Shown: positions 46,014-55,607, numbered from the stretch's first letter. The stretch: 64,000 nt of DNA from Pseudoroseomonas cervicalis (GCF_030818485.1 NZ_JAUTAJ010000004.1:3635501-3699500), one strand, 5' to 3'. The notes: generated by a model from the sequence alone, not told the origin. Translations and numbers: made by a program.

Positions 46014-47018
46014 TTACCTTCTGCTTTGCATCGCCAGGAAGGCCAGCGCCGCCACGCCCAGCCCGATGCTGGCCAGAGGGTTCCTGTTCAGCGACATCTG
46101 CAGGCTGTGGCGCAGGCTTTCGCCGCTGAACGGCCCCTGCACCGGCGCCGCCTTGCCGCTGGGCTGGAACAGCGTCTCGTCGCGCTGCGCCGCCACGCGC
46201 GGATCATGGCTGACCTGCTGGCTGGCGCCGAAATGGCCGAGCAGCCAGTCCAGCGCCCCCGGCATCAGCGCATTGGCCGCGGCGAACATCACCGGCTGCG
46301 CGGTGACGCGCACCGAGCGGCGCCCGCTGCTGACGGCGAGATGGATGGCCTCCGCCACGATCTCCGGCGCATAGACCGGCGGCGGCGGGCGCGGCACGCC
46401 GCCTTCCGGCAGATGCGCGGAAGCGTGGCTGAAGAAGGGCGTGTTGGTGGAGGGCGGATGCACGATGCCGAGCTGCACGCGGCTGCGCGCCTCGATCAGC
46501 TCGGCCCGCACCGCTTCGGTGAAGCCGGCGACGGCGTACTTCGCCGCCGAATAGGCGGATTGCAGCGGCACCGCGCGCATGGCGACGGCGGAGCCGATAT
46601 TGACGATGCGCCCCTCATCGCGCGGCAGCATGCGGCGCAGCGCGCTGCGCGTGCCATTCACCACGCCGAGATAGGTGACACGCGTCACCCGCTCGTAATC
46701 CGCCTCGGGCAGGTCCATGAAGCGGCCATAGGCGCTGACGCCGGCGCAATTCACCCAGGCGGCGATGGGGCCCAGCTCCTGCTCGGTGCGGTCGGCGGCC
46801 TTGTCCAGCGCCTCGGCCTCCGACACATCGGCCTCGGCGATGCAGGCGCGGCCACCGGCTTGGCGGATGGCGGCTTCGGTGGCCTCCAGCCCGGCGCGGC
46901 CGCGTGCCACCAGGCCGACATCCCAGCCCTTGCGGGCGAAAAGCTCGGCGGTGCAGCGTCCGATGCCGGAGGAGGCGCCGGTGATGAGGAGGACAGGGCG
47001 GCGCGGCGCGTCGGACAT
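46014..47018 (-). CDS. SDR-family oxidoreductase with C-terminal membrane segment
   Basis: 334-residue classical short-chain dehydrogenase. NAD(P) motif TGASSGIGRCTAELFARKGWDVGLVAR, NCAGVSAYGRF for the NNAG position, catalytic Ser in NIGSAVAMRAVPLQSAYSAAKYAVAGFTEAVRAEL with the Y-x-x-x-K. The C-terminal extension ends in a hydrophobic helix (NPLASIGLGVAALAFLAMQ), suggesting membrane association. ATG at 47018 is chosen for GGAG at proper spacing; the frame is open further upstream. The substrate is unknown. It is convergent with HyuB. Confidence 0.88.
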   Translation of the reverse strand: MSDAPRRPVLLITGASSGIGRCTAELFARKGWDVGLVARGRAGLEATEAAIRQAGGRACIAEADVSEAEALDKAADRTEQELGPIAAWVNCAGVSAYGRFMDLPEADYERVTRVTYLGVVNGTRSALRRMLPRDEGRIVNIGSAVAMRAVPLQSAYSAAKYAVAGFTEAVRAELIEARSRVQLGIVHPPSTNTPFFSHASAHLPEGGVPRPPPPVYAPEIVAEAIHLAVSSGRRSVRVTAQPVMFAAANALMPGALDWLLGHFGASQQVSHDPRVAAQRDETLFQPSGKAAPVQGPFSGESLRHSLQMSLNRNPLASIGLGVAALAFLAMQSRR

Positions 47019-47193
47019 GGGACGTCTCCGGAAAGTGAGGCAGCGCCCGGCCTGGGCATCCTGCCTTCCACCTACCGCCCAGGGAGCCGCCGGTTCCCGC
47101 GGACACCGGCGCATCTGCCGCGAAGGCGCCGGTCCTGTGGTCCAGGTGTTGTCACAATTGCAGGTTCAAACGCCCCATCTTTGAGCTGTATGA

Positions 47194-47204
47194 GCGAATT
47201 TCGC
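47194..47204. promoter_or_regulatory. Inverted repeat in amide-operon upstream region
   Basis: GCGAA-T-TTCGC, 5-bp arms, in an AT-richer stretch 15 bases before TTGACT at 47219, which is a possible -35 element. No convincing -10 at standard spacing was found, so promoter assignment is weak. Confidence 0.25.
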
Positions 47205-47262
47205 GCAAAAAACTTCTGTTGACTCCCCGAACGGCCCCTGACAGGCTGATTTTTAGGCGATA

Positions 47263-47324
47263 GAGCAGCGTTGCTCATCTCATAACGCCATCCTCGGCTT
47301 GCACCTTGCCCGGCAACGGCGCCG
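47263..47324 (+). promoter_or_regulatory. Candidate ANTAR-binding dual-hairpin leader
   Basis: Two short hairpins, each with a six-base loop having A at position 1 and G at position 4, as in ANTAR targets: GAGC-AGCGTT-GCTC (47263-47276) and CGGC-AACGGC-GCCG (47311-47324). They lie 40-90 bases before the AmiC-like start. The 3' arm of the second can also pair with GCGGC near 47345, an alternative downstream stem over the ribosome-site region. The link to AmiR is inferred; 4-bp stems may be chance. Confidence 0.4.
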
Positions 47325-47363
47325 CAGCCCGGACCCCGCAGATCGCGGCGGCCCCGGGAGAGG

Positions 47364-48518
47364 ATGGGGTTTCGCATGCGCGCAACACGACACCGCATCG
47401 GCCTGCTGTTCTCCACCGCCGGCGCCTATGGCGCCGCCTCGGCGGAGATGCTGAAGGGCGCGCAACTCGGCATCGACCACGTCAATGCCGGCGGTGGCGC
47501 GGTGCGGCTGCAGGCGGTGGTGGGCGACCCGCAGGGGCAGCTGGCGCGCTACACCGCGCTCGGCGCCGCGCTGCTGGATGATGGCGTGCGCCACATCGTC
47601 GGCTGCTACACCTCGCAGAGCCGCAAGGAGGTCATCCCGCTGATCGAGAAGCGGGATGCGCTGCTCTGGTACACCGCACATTACGAGGGCTTCGAGGCCT
47701 CGCCCAATGTCGTCTACACCGGCGCCTCGCCGAACCAGCACGCCATCCCGCTGATCGATTTCGCCATGCGGCATTTCGCGCTGCGCGCCTGCTGCGTCGG
47801 CTCCAACTATGTCTGGGCCTGGGAGAGCAACCGCGTGCTGCGCGAGGCGCTGCTGCCGCGCGGCGGGCGCATCCTCTCCGAGCGCTACGTGCCGCTGGGC
47901 GACCCGGATTTCGCGCAGATCGTGGCGGAGATCCTGCGCCTGCGCCCGGCCTTCGTCTTCAGCACGCTGGTGGGCGAATCCATCCCGCATTTCCTGCGCG
48001 CCCTGCGCCGCGCCTGCCGCGAGGCGGGTATCGACCAGGCGCGCGAGATGCCGGTGCTCAGCTGCAACCTGCCGGAACTGGCCATCGCCGCCGCCGGGCC
48101 GGAATATGGCGACGGGCATATCAGCTCGAATGTCTATTTCTCCACGGTGGACAGCGCCGCCAGCCGCGCCTTCGTCGCCGAATACCGCCGCCGCTTCACC
48201 GAGAACCCGACCGCCGATGCGGAGGCCGCCTATCTCACCATCCATCTCATCGCCCAGGCGCTGGCGGCGGCGGGCAGCGACGCGGTGGAGGCGGTGCGCG
48301 AGGCGGTGAAGCACCAGCGCCTGCAGGCGCCGCAGGGCGAGGTGTGGATCGACCCCGACACGCTGCATGCGGCACTGACGCCGCGCATCGGCCGCTCCCG
48401 CGCCGATGGCACTTACGAGATCCTCTGGCAGGCGCCGCGCCCGGTGGCGCCGGACCCCTATCTGGTCCGCCTGCCAGCCACCCATGCCCTGCCGCGCGCG
48501 CGACTGAAGGTGGTGTGA
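47364..48518 (+). CDS. AmiC-like amide sensor (periplasmic-binding-fold regulator)
   Basis: 384-residue type I periplasmic-binding-fold protein of the AmiC/UrtA/FmdD group. The sequence IGLLFSTAGAYGAASAEMLKGAQLGIDHVNAGGG, YTSQSRKEVIPLIEKRDALLWYTAHYEGFEASPNVVYTGASPNQHAIPL and ISSNVYFSTVDSAASRAFVAEYRRRFT is characteristic. It has no signal peptide, unlike transport binding proteins, and stands directly before an ANTAR regulator. In Pseudomonas, AmiC is cytoplasmic, binds short amides and releases AmiR; the same role is inferred here. ATG 47364 or 47376 may be the start. The stop overlaps the next start (TGATG). Confidence 0.85.
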   Translation: MGFRMRATRHRIGLLFSTAGAYGAASAEMLKGAQLGIDHVNAGGGAVRLQAVVGDPQGQLARYTALGAALLDDGVRHIVGCYTSQSRKEVIPLIEKRDALLWYTAHYEGFEASPNVVYTGASPNQHAIPLIDFAMRHFALRACCVGSNYVWAWESNRVLREALLPRGGRILSERYVPLGDPDFAQIVAEILRLRPAFVFSTLVGESIPHFLRALRRACREAGIDQAREMPVLSCNLPELAIAAAGPEYGDGHISSNVYFSTVDSAASRAFVAEYRRRFTENPTADAEAAYLTIHLIAQALAAAGSDAVEAVREAVKHQRLQAPQGEVWIDPDTLHAALTPRIGRSRADGTYEILWQAPRPVAPDPYLVRLPATHALPRARLKVV

Positions 48519-49162
48519 TGGCCGAACCCGCCCTGCTGCAGAATTTCCGGGGCCTGCGGGCCCTGCTGCTGAGCCCGGCGCCGGAACCGGGCGAGGCGAC
48601 GCGCATGCTGGAGCCCTCGCTGCAGCGCCTGGGCGTGGAGCTGACGCGCTGCGCCGAGGCCGCCGCCCTGCCGCCGGCGCAGCCGCAGCGCGACCTGCTG
48701 ATCCTGGATGGCGATGACGATTTGGCCACGCTGCTGGCGCCGCTGCCGGCTTCCTGGCTGGCCTCCCTGCCCATCCTCGGCCTGGTGGGGGTGGAGGCGC
48801 CGGGGCGGCTGCGCGGGCTGATGCAGGCCGGCGCCACGGCCTTCCTGCGCAAGCCGGTGCATGGCGCCAGCGTCTATGCCGCGCTGTTCATGGGCATCAA
48901 CGCGCATCGCGCGCGGCAGCACAGCGCCGCGCTGCTGGCGGCGCATGAGCGCCGCCGGCGCGGCCGCCCGGCGCTGATCCGCGCGACTTTGCGCGTGATG
49001 CAGCTGCACGGGCTGGATGACGACGCCGCCTATGACCTTCTGCGCCGCGCCGCGATGCGCGCGCGCATGAGCATCGAGGAATACAGCGAGGCCTGGCTGG
49101 CCCGGCAGGCGCCGGCCGCCACCGCCCCGCAAGCCCCCAACACGACGCAGAGGATCGCATGA
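48518..49162 (+). CDS. AmiR-like antiterminator with ANTAR domain
   Basis: 214-residue response-regulator-like RNA-binding antiterminator. N-terminal pseudo-receiver (LRALLLSPAPEPGEATRMLEPSLQRLGVELTRC to FLRKPVHGASVYAALFMG) lacks a clear phosphoacceptor, as in AmiR. A coiled helix follows, then ANTAR: RPALIRATLRVMQLHGLDDDAAYDLLRRAAMRARMSIEEYSEAWL. ANTAR binds paired hexaloop hairpins and prevents termination. Gene order sensor-antiterminator matches amiC-amiR. It overlaps the preceding gene by 1 base and the binding-protein gene by 4. Confidence 0.88.
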   Translation: MAEPALLQNFRGLRALLLSPAPEPGEATRMLEPSLQRLGVELTRCAEAAALPPAQPQRDLLILDGDDDLATLLAPLPASWLASLPILGLVGVEAPGRLRGLMQAGATAFLRKPVHGASVYAALFMGINAHRARQHSAALLAAHERRRRGRPALIRATLRVMQLHGLDDDAAYDLLRRAAMRARMSIEEYSEAWLARQAPAATAPQAPNTTQRIA

Positions 49163-50412
49163 TGCAGAACGGGATTGTCTCGCGCCGCTTCTTGCTGCAG
49201 GGCGGCCTGGCCCTGGCCGGCGGCACGCTCGCCGCGCCCCTGGTGGCGCGCCACGCGCTGGGCGCCGAGCCCATCAAGGTCGGCAGCCTGCTCGACCTCT
49301 CGGGCCCGATCGGCGCTTCGGGCCAGGCGATGTTCGACACCATCCGCCTGGCGGTGGAGGAGGTGAATGCCGGTGGTGGCCTGCTCGGCCGGCCGGTGGA
49401 GCTGGTGAATTACGACACCCAGTCGACCATCCAGCTCTATTCGCAGTATGCGCAGCAGCTGGCGCTGCGCGACAAGGTGGCGGTGGTGCATGGCGGCATC
49501 ACCTCCGCCTCGCGCGAGGCGATCCGCCCGGTCTTCAACCGCTACCGCATGCTGTATTTCTACAACGTGCTGTATGAGGGCGGCGTCTGCGACCGCGACA
49601 CCTTCGTCACCGGCACCACGCCGGCGCAGACGGTGAACAAGCTGGTGCCCTATGCGATGGAGAGCTGGGGCAAGAAGGCCTATATCCTCGCCGCCGACTA
49701 CAATTACGGCCAGATCACCGCCAAGTGGATGAACAAGTATGTCCGCGATGGTGGCGGCACGGTGGAGGCGATCGAGTTCTTCCCGCTGGACGTCACGGAA
49801 TTCTCGGCCACCATCAGCAAGATCCAGCGCGCCGCGCCGTCCATGGTGCTCTCGGCGCTGGTGGGCGCCAACCACACCGCCTTCTACCGCCAATGGGCGG
49901 CCTCGGGCATGAAGTCGCGCATCCCTATCGCCTCCACCACCTTCGGCCTGGTCAATGAGGTGGCCAGCCTCGACCCGGCGGAGAGCAATGGCATCGTCAC
50001 CAGCTATGGTTACTACCAGGAGATCGACACGCCGGCGAGCAGCGGCTTCGTGGGCAAGCTGCGCGCCAAATACGGCGCCAACATGCCCTATACCAGCGAG
50101 CTGGCGGCGGCGAATTATGAGGGCTTCATGCTGTGGGCGGAGGCGGTGCGCAAGGCCGGCTCGCTCGACCGCGTCAAGGTGACGGAGGCGCTGGAGACCG
50201 GCATCGCCTATGACGGCCCCTCCGGCAAGGTGACGATGGACCGCCAGACGCACCACGCCGTGCGCAACGCCTATCTCGCCGAGGCGCGTGACAAGAGCTG
50301 GAAGGTGCTGCAATCCTATCCCGACCAGCCGCCGGCCGACACCGCCGCGGTCTGCGACCTGGTCGCCAATCCGCGCATGAGCCGGCAATTCGTCATCGAA
50401 GTGTCGAACTGA
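49159..50412 (+). CDS. Amide/urea-type ABC transporter substrate-binding protein
   Basis: 417-residue exported binding protein with twin-arginine signal (SRRFLLQGGLALAGGTLAAPLVARHALGAE), then KVGSLLDLSGPIGASGQAMFDTIRLAVEEVNAGGGLLGRPVELVNYDTQS. It belongs to the same fold group as FmdD/UrtA (VLYEGGVCDRDTFVTGTTPAQTVNKLVPYAME, YGQITAKWMNKYVRDGGG). It delivers an amide or urea-like ligand to the downstream permeases, judging from the operon. ATG at 49159 or 49162; the first overlaps the AmiR stop. Confidence 0.9.
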   Translation: MMQNGIVSRRFLLQGGLALAGGTLAAPLVARHALGAEPIKVGSLLDLSGPIGASGQAMFDTIRLAVEEVNAGGGLLGRPVELVNYDTQSTIQLYSQYAQQLALRDKVAVVHGGITSASREAIRPVFNRYRMLYFYNVLYEGGVCDRDTFVTGTTPAQTVNKLVPYAMESWGKKAYILAADYNYGQITAKWMNKYVRDGGGTVEAIEFFPLDVTEFSATISKIQRAAPSMVLSALVGANHTAFYRQWAASGMKSRIPIASTTFGLVNEVASLDPAESNGIVTSYGYYQEIDTPASSGFVGKLRAKYGANMPYTSELAAANYEGFMLWAEAVRKAGSLDRVKVTEALETGIAYDGPSGKVTMDRQTHHAVRNAYLAEARDKSWKVLQSYPDQPPADTAAVCDLVANPRMSRQFVIEVSN

Positions 50413-50416
50413 CGCC

Positions 50417-51283
50417 ATGGCACTGACCGGTCTCCTCTCCTTCAACATCCTGAACAGCATCGCGCTGCTGCTGCTGCTGAGCCTCGGGCTCGGCGTCATC
50501 TACGGGATGATGAAGGTGATCAACCTGGCGCATGGCGAGTTCGTCATGCTCGGCGCCTACACCACGGTGGTGGCGGCGGATGCGGGGATGAACATCTGGC
50601 TGGCCATGCTGGTGGCCGCGCCGCTGGTCTGCGGCCTGGTCGGGCTGGTGGTGGAACGCGGGTTGATCCGCTTCCTCTATGGCCGCATGATCGACACCAT
50701 GCTGGCCACCTGGGGTCTCAGCCTGGCGATGATCGGCCTGGTGACGACGATCTTCGGCAACACCGTGCGCGGCGTCTCCAACCCGCTCGGCGGCTTCACC
50801 ATCGGGCCCTACCAGACCAGCCTCTACGGCATCTTCGTCATCCTGCTGGCGGTCGCGGTGTGCGCGCTGCTCTGGGCGGCGCTGAAGCGGCTGCGCTTCG
50901 GGCTGGTGGTGCGCGCCACCATGCAGAACCCGGACATGGCGGCCGCCCTCGGCGTCTCGCCGCCGCGCATCTACATGGCGACCTTCGCCATCGGTGCGGC
51001 GCTGGCGGGGCTCGCCGGCGGGGTGCTGGCGCCGATCTCCGGCGTCTCCCCCGGCATGGGCGCGGCTTTCATCGCCAAGGCCTTCATCACCGTGCTCGGC
51101 GGTGGCCCGGCCATCATCACCGGCACCGGCCTCGCTTCCGCCCTGTTCGGCAGCGTCAGCGAGCTGGCCAGCTTCCAGACCACGCCGGTCTTCGGCCAGG
51201 TGGCGCTGCTGCTGGTCGCCATCGTGATGATCCGCCTGCTGCCGCAGGGCATCACCGGCCGTTTCCTGAGGAGGAGCGTATGA
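50417..51283 (+). CDS. Branched-chain/urea-type ABC permease (LivH/UrtB family)
   Basis: 288-residue inner-membrane permease with about eight hydrophobic segments. Family signs: LGVIYGMMKVINLAHGEFVMLGAYTTVV near the N-terminus, GNTVRGVSNPLGGFTIGPYQTSLYGIFVILLAVAVCALLW, and the ATPase-contact segment VVRATMQNPDMAAALGVSPPRIYMATFAIGAALAGLAGGVLAPI. It starts 4 bases after the binding-protein gene and overlaps the next gene. Confidence 0.92.
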   Translation: MALTGLLSFNILNSIALLLLLSLGLGVIYGMMKVINLAHGEFVMLGAYTTVVAADAGMNIWLAMLVAAPLVCGLVGLVVERGLIRFLYGRMIDTMLATWGLSLAMIGLVTTIFGNTVRGVSNPLGGFTIGPYQTSLYGIFVILLAVAVCALLWAALKRLRFGLVVRATMQNPDMAAALGVSPPRIYMATFAIGAALAGLAGGVLAPISGVSPGMGAAFIAKAFITVLGGGPAIITGTGLASALFGSVSELASFQTTPVFGQVALLLVAIVMIRLLPQGITGRFLRRSV

Positions 51284-52320
51284 CCGCGAACTCCGGCCTG
51301 CTCAGCTTCGTCGCCATGCTGGGCATGGGGCTTGCCCTGCTCATCGGCGCGCCGATGGTGTTCGACCTCTTCGCCCTGCTGCAGGTCACCGTCTTCGTCG
51401 CCATGGCGGTGCTGGCGCTCAGCCAGGGCTTCATCTGGGGCTATGGCGGCATCATGTCCTTCGGCCAGTCCGCCTTTTTCGGCCTCGGCGGCTACACCTA
51501 TGCGGTGATGGCCATGAACATCCCGGAGACCGGCTGGGCGGTGGCGGGCGCCATCCTGCTGCCGGCGCTGTTCGCCGCGGCGCTCGGCTACTTCATGTTC
51601 TATGGCCGCATCAGCGACGCCTATGTCGGCGTCATCACGCTGACGGTCACCATCATTCTGTTCAGCGTCATCAACTCCACGGCGGGCGATGCCTACACCA
51701 TCGGCAATGCGCCGCTCGGCGGGTTCAACGGCATGCCGGCGGTGCCGCCGCTGACCATGCCCGGCAATCCGGACATGCCGCTCGAGCCCGAGCAGCTCTG
51801 GTATGCCAGCATGGGCTGCCTGGTGCTGGTCTATGTGCTGCTGCGCGCCGTCCTGGCCAGCCGCTTCGGCCGCGTCGTCGTCGCCATCCGCGAGAACGAG
51901 ACACGCGCCCAGCTGCTCGGCTACGACACGCGGCTCTACAAGCTGCTGGTCTTCGCCATCGGCGGCGGCATCGCCGGCGCCGCCGGCTGCCTCTTCACCA
52001 ATTGGGGCGGCTTCATCAGCCCGACGGTCTTCTCGCTGGCGACCTCCGCGCAGGTGCTGATCTATGTGCTGGTGGGCGGGCTCGGCACGCTGCTGGGGCC
52101 GATCCTCGGCGCCTTCGCCATCCAGTACCTGATCACCGCCCTCGGCGCGCAGCAGGCGATCAACGCCAATCTGGTGCTCGGCATCATCCTCGTGGTCTTT
52201 GTGCTGCTGGTGCCGCAGGGCGTGGTGCCGGTGCTGCGCGACGGGCTGAAGCGCCTGTTCCGCCGCGCGCGGCCGGCCGAGGCGGCGCCGGCGCCGCTGG
52301 GCGCGGAGGCCAAGCCATGA
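51280..52320 (+). CDS. Branched-chain/urea-type ABC permease (LivM/UrtC family)
   Basis: 346-residue second permease with about nine to ten membrane segments. Diagnostic: LSQGFIWGYGGIMSFGQSAFFGLGGYTYAVMAM, GVITLTVTIILFSVINSTAGD, and VVVAIRENETRAQLLGYDTRLYKLLVFAIGGGIAGAAGCL, the conserved cytoplasmic loop of LivM. ATG at 51280 overlaps the LivH-type stop and has GAGGAG 4-9 bases upstream. The frame stays open upstream only as a shadow of the preceding gene. Confidence 0.92.
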   Translation: MTANSGLLSFVAMLGMGLALLIGAPMVFDLFALLQVTVFVAMAVLALSQGFIWGYGGIMSFGQSAFFGLGGYTYAVMAMNIPETGWAVAGAILLPALFAAALGYFMFYGRISDAYVGVITLTVTIILFSVINSTAGDAYTIGNAPLGGFNGMPAVPPLTMPGNPDMPLEPEQLWYASMGCLVLVYVLLRAVLASRFGRVVVAIRENETRAQLLGYDTRLYKLLVFAIGGGIAGAAGCLFTNWGGFISPTVFSLATSAQVLIYVLVGGLGTLLGPILGAFAIQYLITALGAQQAINANLVLGIILVVFVLLVPQGVVPVLRDGLKRLFRRARPAEAAPAPLGAEAKP

Positions 52321-53045
52321 GCGACGGCCTCACCCCGCTGATCCAGGCGCGCGGCGCCACCATGCGCTTCGGCGGCGTCACCGCCGTGAACAATGTCGAT
52401 TTCACCCTGGGCGAGATGGAGCTGCGCTGCCTGATCGGCCCCAATGGCGCGGGCAAGAGCACCTTCTTCAAGATGCTGACCGGCCAGCTGACGCCCAGCA
52501 GCGGCACGGTGAAGTTCCGCGGCCGCGACATCACCGGCGCCGCGCCGCATGCCATCGCCCGCCTCGGCATCGGCATCAAGACGCAGGTGCCGAATGTCTT
52601 CAACGGCCTCACCGTGGCGGAGAATGTCGCCATCGCCGCGTCGCGTGGTAAATCGGCGCAGCAGGCGCGGCGCATCGTGGCGGAGACGCTGGAGCGTGCG
52701 CGGCTGACCGGCATCGCGCACCGCCTGGTCGGCCAGCTCGCCCATGGCCAGCGGCAATGGGTGGAGATCGCGACCGTGCTGGCGCAGGAGCCCGAGCTGG
52801 TGCTGCTGGACGAGCCCGCCGCCGGCATGACGCATGAGGAGGTGCTGCGCACGGCCGAGCTGATCCGCGAGATCAATCGCAGCCAGGCGCTGATCGTCGT
52901 CGAACACGACATGCAGTTCATCCGCATGATCGCCCGCAAGGTCACCGTCTTCAACCAGGGCGCCATCCTGGTGGAGGACGAGGTGGAGGCCGTGCTGGCG
53001 AACCAGGCGGTGCGCGATGTCTATCTCGGAAAGCAGGCGGCATGA
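52317..53045 (+). CDS. ABC transporter ATP-binding protein (LivG/UrtD family)
   Basis: 242-residue ATPase: Walker A GPNGAGKST, TGQLTPSSGTVKFRGRDITGAAPHAIARLGIGIKTQVPNVFNGLTVAENV typical of LivG/UrtD, signature LAHGQRQWVEIATVLAQEPELVLLDEPAAGMT, H-loop VEHDMQFI. The signature LAHGQRQ and AAGMT are the UrtD forms, supporting amide/urea-type transport. It overlaps both neighbours by 4 bases. Confidence 0.93.
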   Translation: MSDGLTPLIQARGATMRFGGVTAVNNVDFTLGEMELRCLIGPNGAGKSTFFKMLTGQLTPSSGTVKFRGRDITGAAPHAIARLGIGIKTQVPNVFNGLTVAENVAIAASRGKSAQQARRIVAETLERARLTGIAHRLVGQLAHGQRQWVEIATVLAQEPELVLLDEPAAGMTHEEVLRTAELIREINRSQALIVVEHDMQFIRMIARKVTVFNQGAILVEDEVEAVLANQAVRDVYLGKQAA

Positions 53046-53749
53046 TGTTGCAGGTGCAGGGCCTCCGCGCCGGCTATGGGCGCATCCCGATCCTGGCCGG
53101 GGCCAGCTTCTCGGTGGGGCAGGGCGAATTCGTCGGCATCCTCGGCCATAACGGCATGGGCAAGACGACTCTGCTGAAGGCGCTGATGGGCTATCTGCCC
53201 GCCACCGCCGGCAGCGTCGTGCTGGAGGGGCGCGACATCACCCGCGCCAGCCCCACCGCCCGCGCCCGGCTCGGCCTCGGCTATGTGCCCCAGGGGCGGC
53301 AGATCTTCGGCGCGCTGACGGTGCGGGAGAATCTCCGCATGGGCTGCCTGCTCTCCGACAAGCCGGAGGAGCAGGTGATCGAGGAGGTGCTGGCGCTGTT
53401 CCCGCGCCTGGTGCGGCTGCTCGACCGCGCCGGCGGCGCGCTGTCGGGCGGCGAGCAGCAATTGCTGGCGCTGGCCCGCTGCCTCTGCGGCGATCCGCGG
53501 CTGATGCTGCTGGACGAGCCGACCGAGGGCATCCAGCCCTCGATCAACGAGGAAATCGTCGAGACGCTGCTCGCCCTGCGGCGGAGCCGCGACATCACCA
53601 TCCTGCTGGTCGAGCAGAAGCTCGATTTCATCGCCGCGCTGTCGCAGCGCATCCTGATCATCCAGAAGGGCGCCATCACGCGGGAGACCACGCCGGAAGC
53701 GGTGCAGGATCCCGCCCTGATCGCGGAGTTCGTCGGCATGGCTGCCTGA
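53042..53749 (+). CDS. ABC transporter ATP-binding protein (LivF/UrtE family)
   Basis: 235-residue second ATPase: [48 protein letters not shown] with Walker [29 protein letters not shown], signature [15 protein letters not shown], Walker [36 protein letters not shown] is the UrtE-type form. It completes the importer; two ATGs (53042, 53045) are possible. The amidase begins 38 bases downstream in the same direction. Confidence 0.93.
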   Translation: MMLQVQGLRAGYGRIPILAGASFSVGQGEFVGILGHNGMGKTTLLKALMGYLPATAGSVVLEGRDITRASPTARARLGLGYVPQGRQIFGALTVRENLRMGCLLSDKPEEQVIEEVLALFPRLVRLLDRAGGALSGGEQQLLALARCLCGDPRLMLLDEPTEGIQPSINEEIVETLLALRRSRDITILLVEQKLDFIAALSQRILIIQKGAITRETTPEAVQDPALIAEFVGMAA

Positions 53750-53787
53750 GGCGCCACGACCCTTCCCAAGAAAAGACGGAGAGAAGC

Positions 53788-55302
53788 ATGAGTGTCGCGA
53801 AGCCGAGTCTCGCGCAGCTGGAGGATATCGCCCTCGATCTGGGCTTCGACCTGGAGCCGGAGCGGCTGGCGGAGTTCCAGGCGCTGATGGAGGGTGCCGT
53901 CGCTGCCTACAACATCGTCGACGCGCTGCCCGACGAGAAGCCGGCGGTAACCTATCCGCGCATCCCGGGCTACCAGCCGCCGGCGGAGGAGAATCCGCTG
54001 AACGCCTGGTATGTGCGCACCGAGGTGAAAGGCGCAGCGGAAGGAAAACTCGCCGGCAAGCGGGTGGCGCTGAAGGACAATGTCTGCCTGGCCGGCGTGC
54101 CGATGATGAACGGCGCCGCCACGCTGCAGGGCTATGTGCCGGATCTGGATGCCACCATCGTCACCAGGCTGCTCGATGCGGGCGCCACCATCCTCGGCAA
54201 GGCGCATTGCGAGAGTTTCTGTCTGTCGGGCGGCAGCCACACCTCGGCGCTGGGGCCGGTGCACAATCCGCACAGGCATGGCTATTCCGCCGGCGGCTCC
54301 TCCTCCGGCTCGGCGGCGCTGGTGGCAGTGGGGGAGGTGGAGCTGGCGATCGGCGGCGACCAGGGCGGCTCGATCCGCATCCCCGCCTCCTTCTGCGGCA
54401 TCTATGGCATGAAGCCGAGCTGGGGGCTGGTGCCCTATACCGGCATCATGCCGATCGAGGCGACCATCGACCACACCGGGCCGATGACGGCAAATGTCGC
54501 CGACAATGCGCTGATGCTGGAGGTGCTGGCCGGCCCCGACGGGCTCGACCCGCGGCAATCCGGCGTGCCGGCCGCGCCCTACACCGAGGCGCTGGGCCGT
54601 GGCGTGCAGGGCATGCGCATCGGCCTGGTGAAGGAGGGTTTCGGCTGGCCCGCCTCGCAGCCGGAGGTCGATGCCAAGCTGCGCGACGCCGCCGAGCGTT
54701 TCGCGAAGCTCGGCGCGGTGGTCGAGGATGTCAGCATCCCGATGCACCGTATCGGCAAGGAGATCTGGGCGCCGATCGGCAATGAGGGGCTGCAGGCGCA
54801 GATGATGCGCGGCAATGGCATGGGCTTCAACTGGAAGGGGCTCTACACGGTCGGGCTGGTGGATGCGCATGCGCCGTGGCGGGAGCGCGCCAACGACCTC
54901 TCCGACACGCTGAAGCTGTCCATGTTCATCGGCGAGTATTTTTCCCGCCATTATCGCGGGCGCTACTACGCCAAGGCGCAGAACATCGCCCGCCGCCTGA
55001 CCGCCGCCTATGACGCGGCGCTGGCGCGCTACGATCTGCTGCTGATGCCGACCCTGCCGATGGTGGCGACGCCGCTGCCGCCCGCGGATGCGCCGCTGGC
55101 GCTGATCGCGCAGCGCGCCTTCGAGATGCTGCCCAACACCTGCCCGACCGATGTCACCGGCCATCCGGCGATGAGCCTGCCCTGCGGCCTGGTCGACGGG
55201 CTGCCGGTGGGCGCCATGCTGATCGGCCCCCGCTGGGGCGAGAGCGCCATCTACGCCGCCGCCGCCGCCTTCGAGGCGGATGGCGATTGGCGGAGCTTCT
55301 AG
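53788..55302 (+). CDS. Amidase-signature amidase (wide-spectrum type)
   Basis: 504-residue amidase-signature hydrolase that converts amides to acids and ammonia. Ser-cisSer-Lys triad: Lys96 (VALKDNV), Ser171 (GGSSSGS) and Ser195 ([12 protein letters not shown]), with the 24-residue spacing seen in the family. The long N-terminus (residues 1-75) and [14 protein letters not shown] resemble the nitrile-hydratase-linked amidases of Rhodococcus type. It sits directly behind an amide-type importer and AmiC/AmiR, supporting amide hydrolysis. Ribosome site GGAGAGAAGC precedes the ATG. Confidence 0.9.
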   Translation: MSVAKPSLAQLEDIALDLGFDLEPERLAEFQALMEGAVAAYNIVDALPDEKPAVTYPRIPGYQPPAEENPLNAWYVRTEVKGAAEGKLAGKRVALKDNVCLAGVPMMNGAATLQGYVPDLDATIVTRLLDAGATILGKAHCESFCLSGGSHTSALGPVHNPHRHGYSAGGSSSGSAALVAVGEVELAIGGDQGGSIRIPASFCGIYGMKPSWGLVPYTGIMPIEATIDHTGPMTANVADNALMLEVLAGPDGLDPRQSGVPAAPYTEALGRGVQGMRIGLVKEGFGWPASQPEVDAKLRDAAERFAKLGAVVEDVSIPMHRIGKEIWAPIGNEGLQAQMMRGNGMGFNWKGLYTVGLVDAHAPWRERANDLSDTLKLSMFIGEYFSRHYRGRYYAKAQNIARRLTAAYDAALARYDLLLMPTLPMVATPLPPADAPLALIAQRAFEMLPNTCPTDVTGHPAMSLPCGLVDGLPVGAMLIGPRWGESAIYAAAAAFEADGDWRSF

Positions 55303-55304
55303 CC

Positions 55305-55607
55305 GTGATCAGCATCACCGCCATCCTGCGCGCGCGGGAGGGGGAGGGGGAAAGGCTGGCCGCCGCCCTCGGCGCCGTCGCCGCGCATGTGCGCGAGAAG
55401 GAGCCCGGCACGCTGGGCTTCTACATCGCGCGCGACCTCCAGGACCCCGCGCGCTTCACCACCTATGAGCGCTTCGCCGATGTCGCGGCGATGGAGTCGC
55501 ATAATGGCTCCGACGCCGTGGCGCGCTTCTTCGCCGAGGCGGGACCGCTGATCGACGGCCCCGTCACCCTGCTGCATTGCCAGGAATGGGAGGCTGTCCA
55601 GAAATGA
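55305..55607 (+). CDS. Antibiotic biosynthesis monooxygenase (ABM) fold small protein
   Basis: 100-residue dimeric ferredoxin-like-fold protein of the ABM family: ITAILRAREGEGERLAAALGAVAAHVREKEPGTLGFYIARDLQDPARFTTYERFADVAAMESHNGSDAVARFFAEAGPLI. Such proteins are small cofactor-free monooxygenases or binding proteins of mixed function. GTG at 55305 is chosen, as it lies after the amidase stop with GGAG 10 bases upstream; TTG 55287 is possible. Its position between two amidase genes suggests work on the same substrate, but no reaction can be assigned. Confidence 0.75.
   Translation: MISITAILRAREGEGERLAAALGAVAAHVREKEPGTLGFYIARDLQDPARFTTYERFADVAAMESHNGSDAVARFFAEAGPLIDGPVTLLHCQEWEAVQK

Noticed and set aside
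47291..47302. GCC-ATCCTC-GGC as an ANTAR hairpin
   Set aside because: The loop has C instead of G at position 4 and the stem has only 3 bp.
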